Positions 40,503-50,435 of a DNA stretch of 64,000 nt are shown here, in pieces (position 1 is the stretch's first letter; every line of letters begins with the position of its first letter). This stretch comes from CAVPCY01 sp963702525. GTDB lineage: Bacteria > Actinomycetota > Coriobacteriia > Anaerosomatales > PHET01. The DNA is taken from assembly GCA_963702525.1 (NCBI GenBank), contig CAVPCY010000013.1, positions 186,001 through 250,000 of the forward strand. The letters run 5' to 3'. The notes beneath the pieces are model-generated. The model worked only from the letters and a program-made list of their open reading frames with translations. It did not search any database and was not told where the DNA came from. A program made the position numbers and the translations under genes.

Positions 40503-41305
40503 TCGACTGTCACGTGCACACCGAGCTGTCGGGCCATGGAAGCGGCACCGTAGCTCAAGCAGTGAGTGCTGCCGTGTTCAAGGGACTGACGGGGCTCATC
40601 CTCACGGAGCACCTACCTCTGCCGCACGGCATCGACCCGGACAACCACATCTCGATGCCCATGGACGTCATCGGCCGATACGCGACGGAGGTCGCCGAAT
40701 GGGCCGAGCGCGCGCGCGACGTTCAGGTCGTCGTCGGCGCCGAGGCGGACTGGATTCCTGGCCGGGAAGACGAGCTCGCAGCTATCCGGTCGGCGGCCGC
40801 GGATGCCGGGGTCTCCGTCTTGCTCGGCAGCGTTCACTTCCTCGATGGCTGGGCGTTCGACGATCCACACCACGTGCAGGAGTGGGAAGGACGCGACGTG
40901 GACGCGGTGTGGTCGCGGTACTTCGAGGTGTGGTGCGATGCAGCGGCAAGCGGTTTGTTCGACGTCATGGCCCATCCGGATCTGGTCAAGAAGTTCGGGC
41001 ACTTTCCGTCCCACGACGCTGCGGACCTCTACGCTGCGGCTGCATGCGCGGCGCTCGAGGGCCACGTAGCGATCGAGGTGTCCACGGCGGGCCTGCGTAA
41101 GCCGGTGAGAGAGCTCTACCCCGGCCCCGACCTGCTGCGCGTGTTTGCGGAGGCCGGGGTGCCGGCAACCGTGGGATCCGATGCTCACGACCCATCGGAA
41201 GTGGGTCAGGATATCGAACAAGCCTACGTCGCGCTGCATGAAGCAGGGTACAGGTACGTGTCGTTCCCGATCTCTCGTGACGAAACGAGGTCGATCGAAC
41301 TATGA
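40490..41305 (+). CDS. PHP-domain phosphoesterase, histidinol-phosphatase-like
   Basis: Metal-dependent phosphoesterase of 271 residues from GTG 40490 with GGGGGAGGAG upstream. Metal ligands are in LIDCHVHTELSGHGSG, LILTEHLPL, LLGSVHFLDG, FDVMAHPDLVKKFG and TVGSDAHDPSEVG. These are typical of HisK/HisJ-type histidinol-phosphate phosphatases. No other his gene except hisC is in the window, so the substrate is an inference. Confidence 0.83.
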   Translation: MRELIDCHVHTELSGHGSGTVAQAVSAAVFKGLTGLILTEHLPLPHGIDPDNHISMPMDVIGRYATEVAEWAERARDVQVVVGAEADWIPGREDELAAIRSAAADAGVSVLLGSVHFLDGWAFDDPHHVQEWEGRDVDAVWSRYFEVWCDAAASGLFDVMAHPDLVKKFGHFPSHDAADLYAAAACAALEGHVAIEVSTAGLRKPVRELYPGPDLLRVFAEAGVPATVGSDAHDPSEVGQDIEQAYVALHEAGYRYVSFPISRDETRSIEL

Positions 41306-42426
41306 GGCCAGTGACGGTGCGCGACATCGAGCAGGCCGTCGCGAAGAGGTTTCCTCTGGAGCGTGCCGAGGAGTGGGACCGCTGCGGCCTGCTCGTCGGC
41401 GATCCGGACGGGCGTGTCAGTGGCGTGGTTCTCGCCCTCGACCCCACGGTCGAGGTTGTCGAGGAAGCATTGGCCTTGGGGGCCAATGTCGTAGTCACGC
41501 ATCATCCCGCGTTCCTTTCGCCGCCGGAGCGGCTCACACCGGGCCGCGGGTCGGCCGACGTGGTGTTTGCGGCGCTGTCCAAGGGCGTGGCGTTGATAAA
41601 CGCCCATACCAATCTCGATCGAGACGAACAGGCTCAGCGGCTCATCCCCATAGCCTTGGGACTTGACCCGCTCGGGCCACTGGAGCACTCGCTGCAGCCT
41701 GGCGCCCTCGTGACCGTGTTCGTGCCCACCGGCGCCGCCGACACTGTGAGCGGGGCGATGGCTGAGGCGGGAGCCGGGCGTATTGGAAGGTACGAGCGCT
41801 GCTCCTTCACGGTGGAGGGGAAGGGTACCTTCGTGCCCCCGGAGGGCTCGCATCCTGCAGTAGGTACCCCGGGCGAGCGCGGGGAGGCCTCAGAGGTGCG
41901 CGTCGAGATGATATGCCCCCCGGCCGCCGCCAGTGTGGTCGTTGCCGCTGCCGTGGCCGCGCACCCGTACGAGGAGCCCCTGGTCGTCGTCGAGCAAGGC
42001 TGGATCGCTCGCAACAACTCACGTCTGGGCATGCTCTCGAACGCGAACTCCGGGACGACCCTGGTCGAGCTCGCGCGGACGGCGGCCGAGGTCTACGGCT
42101 GCGTGCCTCGCGTGTGGGGTGAAGCGGATGCCCCCGCGGCACTCGTCGCCTCCGCGACAGGCTCGGCGGGCTCGCTCGTGGGTGAAGTCATCGCGTCGCG
42201 CGCTCAGGCCTTCGTGGCCGGCGAGGTACGCTATCATGACGCCCTGGAAGCTGTGTCATCCGGAGTGGGCGTGATCGAACTCGGGCACGATGTGACCGAG
42301 TGGCCGCTCGTGTCGCTTCTTGACGAGGCAGTGCGGGCGGTCGAGGGGTTGGCGTCGCGCGATGTCCACGCCCTGGGCGCCGAGCGCAGATGGTGGACAC
42401 CCGACGAATGTGAAGGAGCACTGTGA
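41302..42426 (+). CDS. Nif3-like dinuclear metal-centre protein (YqfO family)
   Basis: Conserved protein of 374 residues, ATG 41302, overlapping the upstream stop. The Nif3 motif pattern is clear: EEWDRCGLLVGDPDG, NVVVTHHPAFLSPP with two metal-binding histidines, INAHTNLD, and C-terminal ELGHDVTEWPL. The longer length comes from a central inserted CutA/PII-like domain (VTVFVPTGAADTVSGAMAEA) typical of YqfO. The function remains poorly defined in all bacteria; some members are called GTP cyclohydrolase I type 2. Confidence 0.88.
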   Translation: MRPVTVRDIEQAVAKRFPLERAEEWDRCGLLVGDPDGRVSGVVLALDPTVEVVEEALALGANVVVTHHPAFLSPPERLTPGRGSADVVFAALSKGVALINAHTNLDRDEQAQRLIPIALGLDPLGPLEHSLQPGALVTVFVPTGAADTVSGAMAEAGAGRIGRYERCSFTVEGKGTFVPPEGSHPAVGTPGERGEASEVRVEMICPPAAASVVVAAAVAAHPYEEPLVVVEQGWIARNNSRLGMLSNANSGTTLVELARTAAEVYGCVPRVWGEADAPAALVASATGSAGSLVGEVIASRAQAFVAGEVRYHDALEAVSSGVGVIELGHDVTEWPLVSLLDEAVRAVEGLASRDVHALGAERRWWTPDECEGAL

Positions 42427-43136
42427 GCCAGGCTGCCGACCTGCTTGAACTTCAGACCACCGACATCGAGATCGCCCGCGCGACCAAGCGTCTCGATGAG
42501 CTTCCGGAGAAGGCGGCGATTCTACAGGCCCGCGCAAAGCAGCGGGAGGTGGCCGCTCTTGCCCAGAAGGCTGGCGTGCTCCTTCGAAAGCTCGAGGCCG
42601 AGGTCAAGGTGCGCAAGGACGAGGCAGACATGATCGACGCCAAGCTCGCTCAAGAGCAGGTCAGGATCATGGCGACCACCGATCACCGCGCCGTGCAGTC
42701 GATCAGCCGAGAGATGGACGGCTTGAAGCGCCGACGCGACAAGATCGAGATGGAGGAGCTCCAGTTCATGGAGCGAGCCGAGAAGGCGCGCTCCCAAGTG
42801 GCGGCGATAGAGGACCACCAGGCGAAGCTTGCCGCCGCCGAGGCTGGTCTCGTGGAGAAGTTCAAGGACGTTGGCGGGGGAGTGCAGGACGAGATCACCT
42901 TGCTCGAGAAGCGGCGTGCGAAGCTGGCAAAGCGAGTCCCTGCAGAAGCCCTGGGACGCTACGAGGCCATCCGGTCTGCCAAGGGCGGCATCGGTGTTGG
43001 ACGTCTTGAGGGATCCATGTGCTCGGCGTGTCGCATGGAACTGCCTGCTGAGCGCGTGAAGGCACTCACCGAAGGCCCCGACGTTGGACTGTGCCCGCAG
43101 TGTCGGCGTCTGATCGTCGTCCGGGACGAAACGTGA
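42423..43136 (+). CDS. Coiled-coil protein with C4 zinc ribbon (CT398-like)
   Basis: A 237-residue protein starting at GTG 42423 (GTGA overlap). Residues 1-170 are a long antiparallel coiled coil, rich in A, E, K and R. A C-terminal zinc ribbon follows: SMCSACRMELP and VGLCPQCRRLIV (CxxC ... CxxC). It is commonly paired with Nif3 and RNase H, as here. The role is unknown; a nucleic-acid or secretion-related chaperone function has been proposed for relatives. Confidence 0.85.
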   Translation: MSQAADLLELQTTDIEIARATKRLDELPEKAAILQARAKQREVAALAQKAGVLLRKLEAEVKVRKDEADMIDAKLAQEQVRIMATTDHRAVQSISREMDGLKRRRDKIEMEELQFMERAEKARSQVAAIEDHQAKLAAAEAGLVEKFKDVGGGVQDEITLLEKRRAKLAKRVPAEALGRYEAIRSAKGGIGVGRLEGSMCSACRMELPAERVKALTEGPDVGLCPQCRRLIVVRDET

Positions 43137-43591
43137 CGCGGGCTGTTCTGCGCACGGACGGTGGTGCCCGCGGTAACCCCGGTCCCTCAGGGGCCGGATT
43201 CGTGGTCGAGGTCGATGGCGCCGTCGTGTGCTCCGGTGGCCGGTTCCTCGGCGAGGCAACGAACAACGTGGCCGAGTATGAGGCGCTGATCTGGGGTCTC
43301 GAGAACGTGCGTGCTTTGGGTCACTCGGACGTGCAGGTCTACGCGGACAGCGAACTGCTCGTCAAGCAGCTGAACGGCGCATACAAGGTCAAGAACGCGG
43401 GGCTCAAGCCGCTCTTCGTGCGTGCCTTGGAGTTGCTGAGGCAGTTCGAGCGATGCGAGGTCACTCACGTCCGGCGTGCCGAGAACAGCGCTGCTGATGC
43501 GATGGCGAACGCCGCGATGGACCATCGAGACACCGTGGGTGACCCTGCGTGCGCCCCGGGTGGGGCGACAGAGCAAGGGTCCCTCTTCTAG
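43133..43591 (+). CDS. Ribonuclease HI family protein
   Basis: Cleaves RNA in RNA-DNA hybrids. GTG 43133 overlaps the upstream stop and gives 152 residues. Active-site acids are in LRTDGGARGNPGPSGAG (first aspartate), NNVAEYEALIWGL (glutamate), VYADSELLVKQLNG (aspartate) and RRAENSAADAMAN (last aspartate). The DGGARGNPG form marks the compact RnhA/archaeal type. The C-terminal 25 residues are extra. Confidence 0.92.
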   Translation: MTRAVLRTDGGARGNPGPSGAGFVVEVDGAVVCSGGRFLGEATNNVAEYEALIWGLENVRALGHSDVQVYADSELLVKQLNGAYKVKNAGLKPLFVRALELLRQFERCEVTHVRRAENSAADAMANAAMDHRDTVGDPACAPGGATEQGSLF

Positions 43592-43601
43592 GGAGGCGGA
43601 T

Positions 43602-43973
43602 GTGGGAACCTACGAACTCACCGTCAAGGGCCACTTCGACGCTGCACACCACCTATACGGCTACCCGGGCGAGTGCCGGGAGCTTCATGGCCACACCTGG
43701 GATGTCGAAGTGACCGTCTCCTCCGGCGAACTGGACGGGATCGGTATCGTCTATGACTTCAAGTCCCTCAAGGCGGATCTGGAGTCGGTCATCTCCGACT
43801 ACGACCACGTCCTCATCAACGAGGTCTCGCCTTTCGATGAGATCAGCCCCACGGCGGAGAATCTCGCGCGCGTGATCTGTGAGCGCCTTCAGGGTGTGGT
43901 GGATCCGCGGGTGCGCGTCACCGAGGTCGTGGTGTGGGAGTCGCCCATCGCAAGGCTCGCATATCGGCCGTAG
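43602..43973 (+). CDS. queD: 6-carboxy-5,6,7,8-tetrahydropterin synthase (QueD)
   Basis: Acts early in queuosine/7-deazaguanine synthesis. It is 123 residues from GTG 43602 with GGGAGG nine bases upstream. The zinc and catalytic residues are in HFDAAHHLYGYPGECRELHG: C25 as the catalytic cysteine, with the HGHTW histidines after it. DYDHVLINEV and TAENLARVICERL complete the pattern. C-x3-HGH distinguishes QueD from the eukaryotic-type PTPS. No queC/queE is in the window. Confidence 0.9.
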   Translation: MGTYELTVKGHFDAAHHLYGYPGECRELHGHTWDVEVTVSSGELDGIGIVYDFKSLKADLESVISDYDHVLINEVSPFDEISPTAENLARVICERLQGVVDPRVRVTEVVVWESPIARLAYRP

Positions 43974-44019
43974 CACTGCAGGTTCGCGGGCGCGCGACGA
44001 ACCTGTCGGCGAGCCTGGG

Positions 44020-44200
44020 TGGAGAATAGAGGTGTCCCGAGAAACCTCGCCCACAAGGTCTCCTAGTCGTCCGGCTTCCCACACTCCTTGCGGAGCGCCC
44101 CTTTCGGGGTTTCCCTCCGTCGAGGCCCTTCGTTCCCCCGGCCACCTCGCGGCCTGCCGGCTTCCCTCGGGTCCCTCTCTGGCGGCTACTGGTACACCGT
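44020..44200 (-). ncRNA. Candidate structured RNA (minus strand)
   Basis: Between queD and the DtxR gene lies a stretch unlike coding DNA. Read on the minus strand it forms adjacent GNRA-capped hairpins: CCCC-GAAA-GGGG (plus 44098-44109) and CGCTCC-GCAA-GGAGTG (plus 44082-44097). GGCC-GCGAGGT-GGCC and GAGACC...GGTTTCTC stems also occur. The plus strand would give weaker TTTC and TTGC loops. CCGGCTTCCC occurs twice on the plus strand (44071-44080 and 44157-44166). I cannot assign it to a known RNA family; RNase P is encoded elsewhere in the window. Confidence 0.4.
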
Positions 44201-44453
44201 CTTTCAGAGTCTTGCTGCGTCCGACTTCTCGGGACAAGATGTAATGTACCCACCCGGTATGCGGGTGTCAACGCGTTTTCCGCAGTTCATTTGCTTTCCT
44301 GACGAACGGTTCCTCAGTGACGCCGCAAGGAACCTTATGCATGACGAACGGCTAAGCGGCAAACGAGGCTTAACAGGACGCCTTTGATCGTCGAGACACC
44401 GTGGTATCGTTGCATTCGCGCGGCGCCAAGGCCGGCACTCAAGGGAGCAGGAT
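44201..44453. promoter_or_regulatory. Leader region of the DtxR-type regulator gene
   Basis: No gene is supported here. A possible promoter is CTTTGA (about 44381-44386) with TATCGT 17 bases later, about 47 bases before the ATG. A short inverted repeat ACCCG-GTATG-CGGGT sits at about 44252-44266. I do not recognise a metal-regulator operator with confidence. Confidence 0.3.
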
Positions 44454-45107
44454 ATGCCCACACCGACCCTCGAGGAGTACCTCGAGACCATCTACAAGAT
44501 CGCCGGCGACGGGGTCGCAAAGCCGAGCCGGATCGCCGAGGCGATGGGCGTGTCGGGACCTACCGTGACCGCCACGCTCAAACGCCTGGGTGCGCAGGGA
44601 TTCGTCACCCGAGAAGGTACAGACGTGCGGCTCACGGCCCTGGGTGTTGAGCGTTCCATTGAGATCGTGCGCAAGCACCGGATCGCGGAACGCTTCCTTG
44701 TGGACGTGCTCGGGTTGGACTGGGAAGCCGCTCATGAAGACGCATGTCTGCTCGAGCACGCGATGTCACCTCGCGTCGTGGATGCACTCGAGCGGTATCT
44801 GGGCGACCCGACGGTGTGCCCGCACGGTCATCCCATTCCTGCAGCCGACGGATCGATCGCTCGTGCGACGGGCAGCTCTTTGGACGCGGTCGCTCCTGGT
44901 TCGTCGGTGCGGGTGTTGAGAGTGGCCGAGGACGAGTCGCTTCTGGGTTACCTTGGGTCTTTGGGGCTGATGCCCGGCGCGCTCGTGAGTGTGGTTGATG
45001 TCGAGCCGTTCGACGGGCCGCTCACGATCGAGGTCGGGGAGTCTCGGCGAGCGATCGCTCGAGACGTTGCCCGTTGCGTGACTGTCGAGGACGTCTCGGC
45101 ACCGTAG
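44454..45107 (+). CDS. DtxR-family metal-dependent transcriptional regulator
   Basis: Regulator of iron or manganese uptake genes, 217 residues from ATG 44454. The N-terminal winged helix reads LEEYLETIYKIAGDG and AEAMGVSGPTVTATLKRLGA. The metal-binding and dimerisation part includes HRIAERFLVDVLGLDWEAAHEDACLLEHAMS (C and E/H ligands) and CPHGHPIP. A C-terminal FeoA/SH3-like domain (SLGLMPGALVSVVDVEPFDG) starts near residue 150. Whether it is IdeR- or MntR-like is not clear. Its targets are not visible nearby. Confidence 0.9.
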   Translation: MPTPTLEEYLETIYKIAGDGVAKPSRIAEAMGVSGPTVTATLKRLGAQGFVTREGTDVRLTALGVERSIEIVRKHRIAERFLVDVLGLDWEAAHEDACLLEHAMSPRVVDALERYLGDPTVCPHGHPIPAADGSIARATGSSLDAVAPGSSVRVLRVAEDESLLGYLGSLGLMPGALVSVVDVEPFDGPLTIEVGESRRAIARDVARCVTVEDVSAP

Positions 45108-45178
45108 TCTCTCGCCGCATCCATCTCACCGCTGTGCCCACCTGTCGCCCTGGCGCACCCTTCCGATGTCAGACCTGC

Positions 45179-45208
45179 TTGATAATACGAACATATGTTC
45201 GATATACT
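45179..45208 (+). promoter_or_regulatory. SOS promoter with LexA box
   Basis: A perfect palindrome CGAACATATGTTCG at 45188-45201 matches the Gram-positive/actinobacterial LexA box CGAAC-N4-GTTCG. It sits between TTGATA (45179-45184) and TATACT (45203-45208), an 18-base spacer, so LexA would block RNA polymerase. It controls the DUF6504-dnaE2 pair that follows. Confidence 0.88.
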
Positions 45209-45268
45209 GGAGCTGCGGCACTGGCACGTGCAAACCGGTGACTGCGACATCGAGTACCGGAGGTGACG

Positions 45269-45685
45269 GTGGGCCGCAACGCTGCGATAAAGCGCTACAA
45301 CGCAACGCCGGTGGGCCAGCCGCTCGAGCTCTTCGAGACCAAACGCTCGCGGCTTCCGGTTCTCGTCGAACTCCTCAAGAGTCCCTGGATCGTCCGGGCT
45401 TCGGATCTGACACGCAAAGACGGCGTGCTGGCCGCCAAACGACCCGACCAGCCGGTCGAAGTCGAGTGGAACCCTGACCGGCAGTGCCCCGGTGCCTTCG
45501 TGCGTGGTACGACCCGCTACCAGATCGATGCGATCGTCCAGGTGTGGGCCACCGAGAAGAGCTGGTGGGACCCCCGGCGCCAGGTGTCTCGACGATTCTT
45601 CAGAGTGCTTGCGCGAGGCGGCGTCTACGACCTCGCGTTCGACAGGACGCACGGCGCATGGCTGCTCGTCGGTATCCAGGACTAG
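45269..45685 (+). CDS. DUF6504 family protein of an SOS mutagenesis operon
   Basis: A 138-residue protein. GTG 45269 is preferred because CGGAGG at 45257-45262 is six bases upstream; GTG 45263 would be immediately adjacent. The C-terminal part has the tryptophan-rich pattern I associate with DUF6504: PVEVEWNPDRQCPGAFVRG, YQIDAIVQVWA, KSWWDPRR and GGVYDLAFDR. Actinobacterial members lie beside DnaE2 or DinB/ImuB genes, as here. Its activity is not known; a helper of translesion synthesis is inferred from the LexA box and neighbours. Confidence 0.72.
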   Translation: MGRNAAIKRYNATPVGQPLELFETKRSRLPVLVELLKSPWIVRASDLTRKDGVLAAKRPDQPVEVEWNPDRQCPGAFVRGTTRYQIDAIVQVWATEKSWWDPRRQVSRRFFRVLARGGVYDLAFDRTHGAWLLVGIQD

Positions 45686-45700
45686 TGGCGGGTGCGTGCC

Positions 45701-48700
45701 ATGTCTGCGGGTTTCGTACACCTCCACACCCACTCCAACTTCAGTTTCATGGACGGTGCGTGCCCGCTCGAGGCGATGGTTGCACGCGCGGCCGAGCTGG
45801 AGATGCCGGCACTCGCACTCACCGACCACCAAGGCCTCTCAGGCGCGATTCGCTTCTACAAGATCTGTAAGAAGCTGCGGCATCGTTCCGATTCTCGGCT
45901 GCGAGATCGCCGTCGAGGCGGCCGGGGTGCTCGGCGAAGAGGCCGACCTGCCGCCCGAAGCGCGGCTCGAGCTGCCGGCAAGCGTGGGATTCGGGCGCGC
46001 ATCTGCGGCAAGCTTCCACCTGACGCTACTCGTCGAGAACCTCAGCGGTTACCACAACCTGTGCCGGCTGCTCTCCCGTACCCATCTGCGCGGACGCGGA
46101 CGTGCCGAGCATCGTGAGCTCTGCACGATCTGGCAAGCCACTCAGAAGGGCTCATCGGCCTGTCGGGATGCGGGAATGGCGAGGCAGCACGCGCGATCGG
46201 TGCAAGATGCCCCGGGCGTGCCCGTGAAGCACTTGTGCGTCTGTCTCGCTGCTTCAGGCCCGGAGCGTTCTTCGTCGAGCTCGTCCATCCCGTGACCGTC
46301 GAGGGGCCTCGGCTCCTAAGCGGGCTTGTCTCGGCAGCTGATGACGTGGGGCTGCCGATCGTCGCGACCAACAACGTCCACTACCTGCGCGCCCAGGACC
46401 ACCGCCTCCACGACGTACTCGCCTCGGCAGGAGCACGCATGGCGCTTCCCGGGCCCTACGATCGTCCCAACGCCGAGCTGTGGCTCAAGCCTCCCGCAGC
46501 GATGCGAGAGATCTTCTCGGGACTCGAGCGCGCATGCGACGCCACGCTCGAGATCGCCGCACGCTGCCGGCTCGAGCTGCCGCTCGGGCAGTTCCACTTT
46601 CCAGGAGCCGACATCCCCGCAGGTGAGACGCCCTACTCGGTGCTTGCAAAAGAGTCGTGGCGGGGCTTGGAGCGCCGCTACAACCCTATGACGCCCGAGG
46701 CGATCCGGCGCCTTCAGCACGAACTCGCCCTCATCGACCAGATGGGCTTTCCCGAGTACTTCCTCGTGGTGAAGGAGATCGTCGACTTCGCCAAGACAAG
46801 CGGCATCCGCTGCTCGGGCCGAGGCAGCGCCGGCGACTCGATCGTGAGCTATGCGCTCGGCATCACCGATGCGGATCCCGTGCGCTACGACCTGCTCTTC
46901 GAGCGCTTCTTGAACCCCGAGCGCCGTCAGATGCCCGATATCGACGTGGACTTCGATTCGGCCCGCCGAGACGAGGTCATCGACTTCATCTACCGCCGGT
47001 TCGGCCACGAGCACGTCGCGATGGTCGCCACCGTCAACACCACCACGGCCCGCTCGGCGGTGCGCATCGCCGCTCGTGCGTTCGGGTTGCCGATCGGTGA
47101 GGTGAACTCGCTCTCCCGGCATCTGCCGTGGGTGAGCGCGCGCAAGATCCGCGAAGTGCTCGACACCTACCCGGAGTGTCGCGACCATCCGCTGCACGAC
47201 CCGCGCTACGCACCCATCCTCGAGATCGCCGAGCAGTTCGATCACACGCCCACGCATCTGGGCACGCATCTGGGGGGCTTCATCATCACGCGCGAACCGG
47301 TGGCGAGCTGGACGCCGCTGCAGTGGGCGGCCAAGGGCACGGTGGTCTCGCAGTACGACAAGGACGACATCGAAGCGCTTGGGCTCGTGAAGATGGACAT
47401 CCTGGGTTTGAGGATGCATTCGGCCATCAGCGAAGCGGTCGAGTTGGCGCGCTTGCGTGTGGGCGCGGCTGCCGTTCCGGAGCCATTCGAACTCGTGCCC
47501 GACGACTCGCGCGTCTACGATCAGGTCGCCTCGGCAGACACCGTGGGCATGTTCCAGCTCGAATCGAGCGGGCAGCGCAACCTTTCGACGCGTCTCAAGT
47601 CGTCGCGCTTCGAAGACATCATCGCCCAGATATCGCTGTTTCGCCCCGGCCCGCTCGAAGCCGAGATGATCACCCCGTTCATCCGCCGTCGGCACGGACT
47701 CGAAGAGGTGAGCGTTCCGCACCCCGGGATGGCCGAGTGCCTCGCCGACTCCTACGGTGTGATCGTCTACCAGGAGCAGGTCTTGCTCGTGGCACGTGCG
47801 GTCGCGGGCTTCGACCTGGCCGAGGCCGACTCGCTGCGCCGTGCGATGACCAAGGGCCGCAGCCGAGAAGAGATGGAGCGTATCCGCGGCCACTTCCTGG
47901 AGCGGGCGCTGGCCCGCGGCGTCGACTCAGGGGTCGCGTCCGAGGTCTTTCGGCAGCTCGAGGGCTTTGCCGCCTACGGCTTCAACAAGGCGCACGCCGC
48001 GTGCTTCGCGGTCGTCAGCTACGCGAGCGCGTGGCTGCGCACGTACTATCCGGCCGAGTTCGCGACCGCGATACTCAACAACGAGCCGATGGGGTTCTAC
48101 ACTCCGCGGCTTGTCGTCAACGACGCACGCCGGCACGGCATCGCCATTCTTCCGCCGCACGTCAACGACAGCGAGGCGCGCTACACCGTCGAGAACGGCG
48201 GCAGCGCCATCCGTATCGGGCTCAAGGACGTCCACGAGATGACCGCCCGACTCCTCGAGACGATTCCGCGCGAGCGTGCGGTGCGCCCGTTCCGTGACCT
48301 TGCGGACTTCTTGCGCCGTACGCGGGCGGAGGTCAGGGGCGCCGAGTCCCTCATCCGCATCGGCGCTTTGGACGGCCTAGGTATCGCCGAGGCCGGTCGG
48401 CCGCCTACACGTGACGAGCAGCTCGCGCTGCTGCCGGAGATCAAGGCCGTCTTGGCACGCGAGGGCAGCGCCGGTGACGACGTGCTGTGCCTTGCACCGG
48501 CGCCGGCACTGCCCGCCGAGGACCCGCAGCATCCCAGCGGGTGGGGGGCTGCTCGGCGCTTATCGGCGGAGCTGGAACTCGTGGGGCTCTCGCTCACAGA
48601 TCACCCGCTGGCACTCGCGACGACCGATCTCGAAGCGCGTGGCGTCACATGGGCGCGCGACCTGCGCGAACTCCCGGATCGCACGAAGGTGCGCGTATGC

Positions 48701-49093
48701 GGGGTGCGGGAGCGCGCTCAGACGCCGCGAACGCGCTCGGGCAAGCGCACGTGCTTCCTCACGCTCGAAGACCCCACCGGTCTGCTCGACGTGGTGGTGT
48801 TCCAAGAGACGCTCAACCGTGTGGGTGACGTGATCGTGAAGCACCGAGCCTACCTCGTCGAAGGCACGCTGCAGAACAACTGCGAGCGCGGGTTGGCGGT
48901 GGTTGCAGACACCGTGCGGCCCTACGTCGTGAGAACCGCAGCAGGCTCGCCGATTCGCCTGCGCCGCGGCGTGCCGAGCGGTCCGATGGGCCCCTCCCTC
49001 GGCGGGCCGGGTGCTCCGGAAGAGGAGAGCTGGACGGCGGCCGAGGTGTACGCGGCCGAAGAAGCAGCTCCATGGGGAGAGAACCACGGCTAG
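45701..49093 (+). CDS. dnaE2: Error-prone DNA polymerase III alpha subunit, DnaE2-type (frameshifted near 5' end)
   Basis: C-family polymerase for damage-induced mutagenesis, about 1131 residues from ATG 45701. The PHP domain begins FVHLHTHSNFSFMDGACPLE; HSNFSF-DGA is typical of DnaE2 rather than DnaE1. Shifts near 45885 and between 46080 and 46140 break the PHP region. The palm then shows GRGSAGDSIVSYALGI and the catalytic PDIDVDFDSARRDEV. QLESSGQRNL, ISLFRPGPLEAEMI and YGVIVYQEQVLLVARAVAGF follow, then the HhH/OB part (FLTLEDPTGLLDVVVF). The stop TAG (49091-49093) overlaps the convergent dinB stop. Confidence 0.9.
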
Positions 49094-50352
49094 TCGCGCT
49101 TGGGTGTTCCCGTATCGCTCGGAGTTCTTGAGCTCGCGGCCGAACACGACCGCATCGTCGCCGAAACGCTCGCGCACGGCATCGATACCGCGAACGAGCC
49201 CCTTACGCGTGCGGTCGCCTTGAACCGTCCCGTTGTGCGAGGGCCTCTCTTCACCGCCGAGAAGCTCGAGTTGCTCGGCGCGCTCCTCGAAGCCGGACAC
49301 GCCCACTCCGAGCAGACGCAACCCCACACCGGGAGACCACGCTTCGCGCAGCAGCTCGCGGGCTACAGGCCCGAAGACGAGCTCGTCGTCGGTCGGGTGC
49401 GTCGAGCGTGCGCCTCACCGTGCGGGTCGTGAAGTCCGAGAAGCGCAGCTTCACCGTGACAGTCCGGCCCGCGATACCCTTGCGACGCAGGCGCTGTCCC
49501 ACCTTGGATGCGAGTGCGTCGAGCGCCACGTGCACCTCGGCCGGGGTGCGAACATCGGTCGCGAACGTGCGCTCGTTCGACACCGACTTCGCGGGATCGT
49601 TGTCGTGCACTTCGCGCGGATCGATGCCTCGGGCGCGCAGAACAAGACCCGGCCCGTGACTTCCGAGGACCTCGCGCGCGGTCGCCTCGTCCAACCTCGC
49701 CAGAGTCCCCCAGCGTCTTGACGCCCAAAGAAGCAAGCCGCTCGGCTGTTCTCGGCCCGACTCCACTCATGTCGCGGACGGGCAGAGGCGCGAGAAACGC
49801 GGCTTCGTCACCGGGGCACACGACCGTCAGCCCGTCCGGCTTGTCGTGGTCGGACGCGATCTTGGCGACCGTCTTGGAGGTGGCCACGCCCACCGACCCC
49901 GTCACGCCCAGCACCGCGATGCGCTCTCGGATGCGGCGAGCGATCGCTACGGGGTGTTCGGCGGCATAGGCGCCCTGAGTCACGTCGAGAAACGCCTCGT
50001 CGACCGAGACAGGCTGAACGAGCGGCGTTTCGTCGCGGAAGATGGCGAACACCGCCTGCGACATCTCGTGGTAGCGACCGAAACTGGGCTTCGCCCACAC
50101 GGCCTGCGGACACAGCGCCGCCGCCCGTGCCGAAGGCATGGCCGAGCGCACACCGAACAGCCGCGCCTCGTAGCTGCAGGTCGAGACGACACCTCGTCGC
50201 GAGGGGTCGCCACCCACGATGACGGGCCTGCCCCGCCACTCGGGGTGGTCGAGCTGCTCGACGGCGGCGAAGAACGCGTCGAGGTCGACGTGCAGGATCG
50301 CCCGACCCTCCCACGCGCGAGCCTCGCAGCCCGGTGAAGTCATCGATTCCAT
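49090..50352 (-). CDS. dinB: DNA polymerase IV, Y-family (frameshifted)
   Basis: Translesion polymerase of about 420 residues, start ATG at 50352. Catalytic residues are intact: ILHVDLDAFFAAVEQ and QPVSVDEAFLDVT. CSYEARLFGVRSAMPSARA, GSVGVATSKTVAKIASDHDKP and the HhH phrase MSGVGPRTAERLASLGVKTL are all present. Shifts near 49710, 49410 and 49110 lead through the little-finger domain (TVTVKLRFSDFTTRT) and LLGVGVSGFEERAEQLEL to the end. The last codons share CTAG with dnaE2's stop. No LexA box is visible in front of it. Confidence 0.88.
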
Positions 50353-50435
50353 GCGCCGAGTGTAGCGCCACGAAGGTACAATCAGTCGCGTGACCGCTGC
50401 GGTCCAACCATCACGATCTCCCAGAGAGGACCTCG

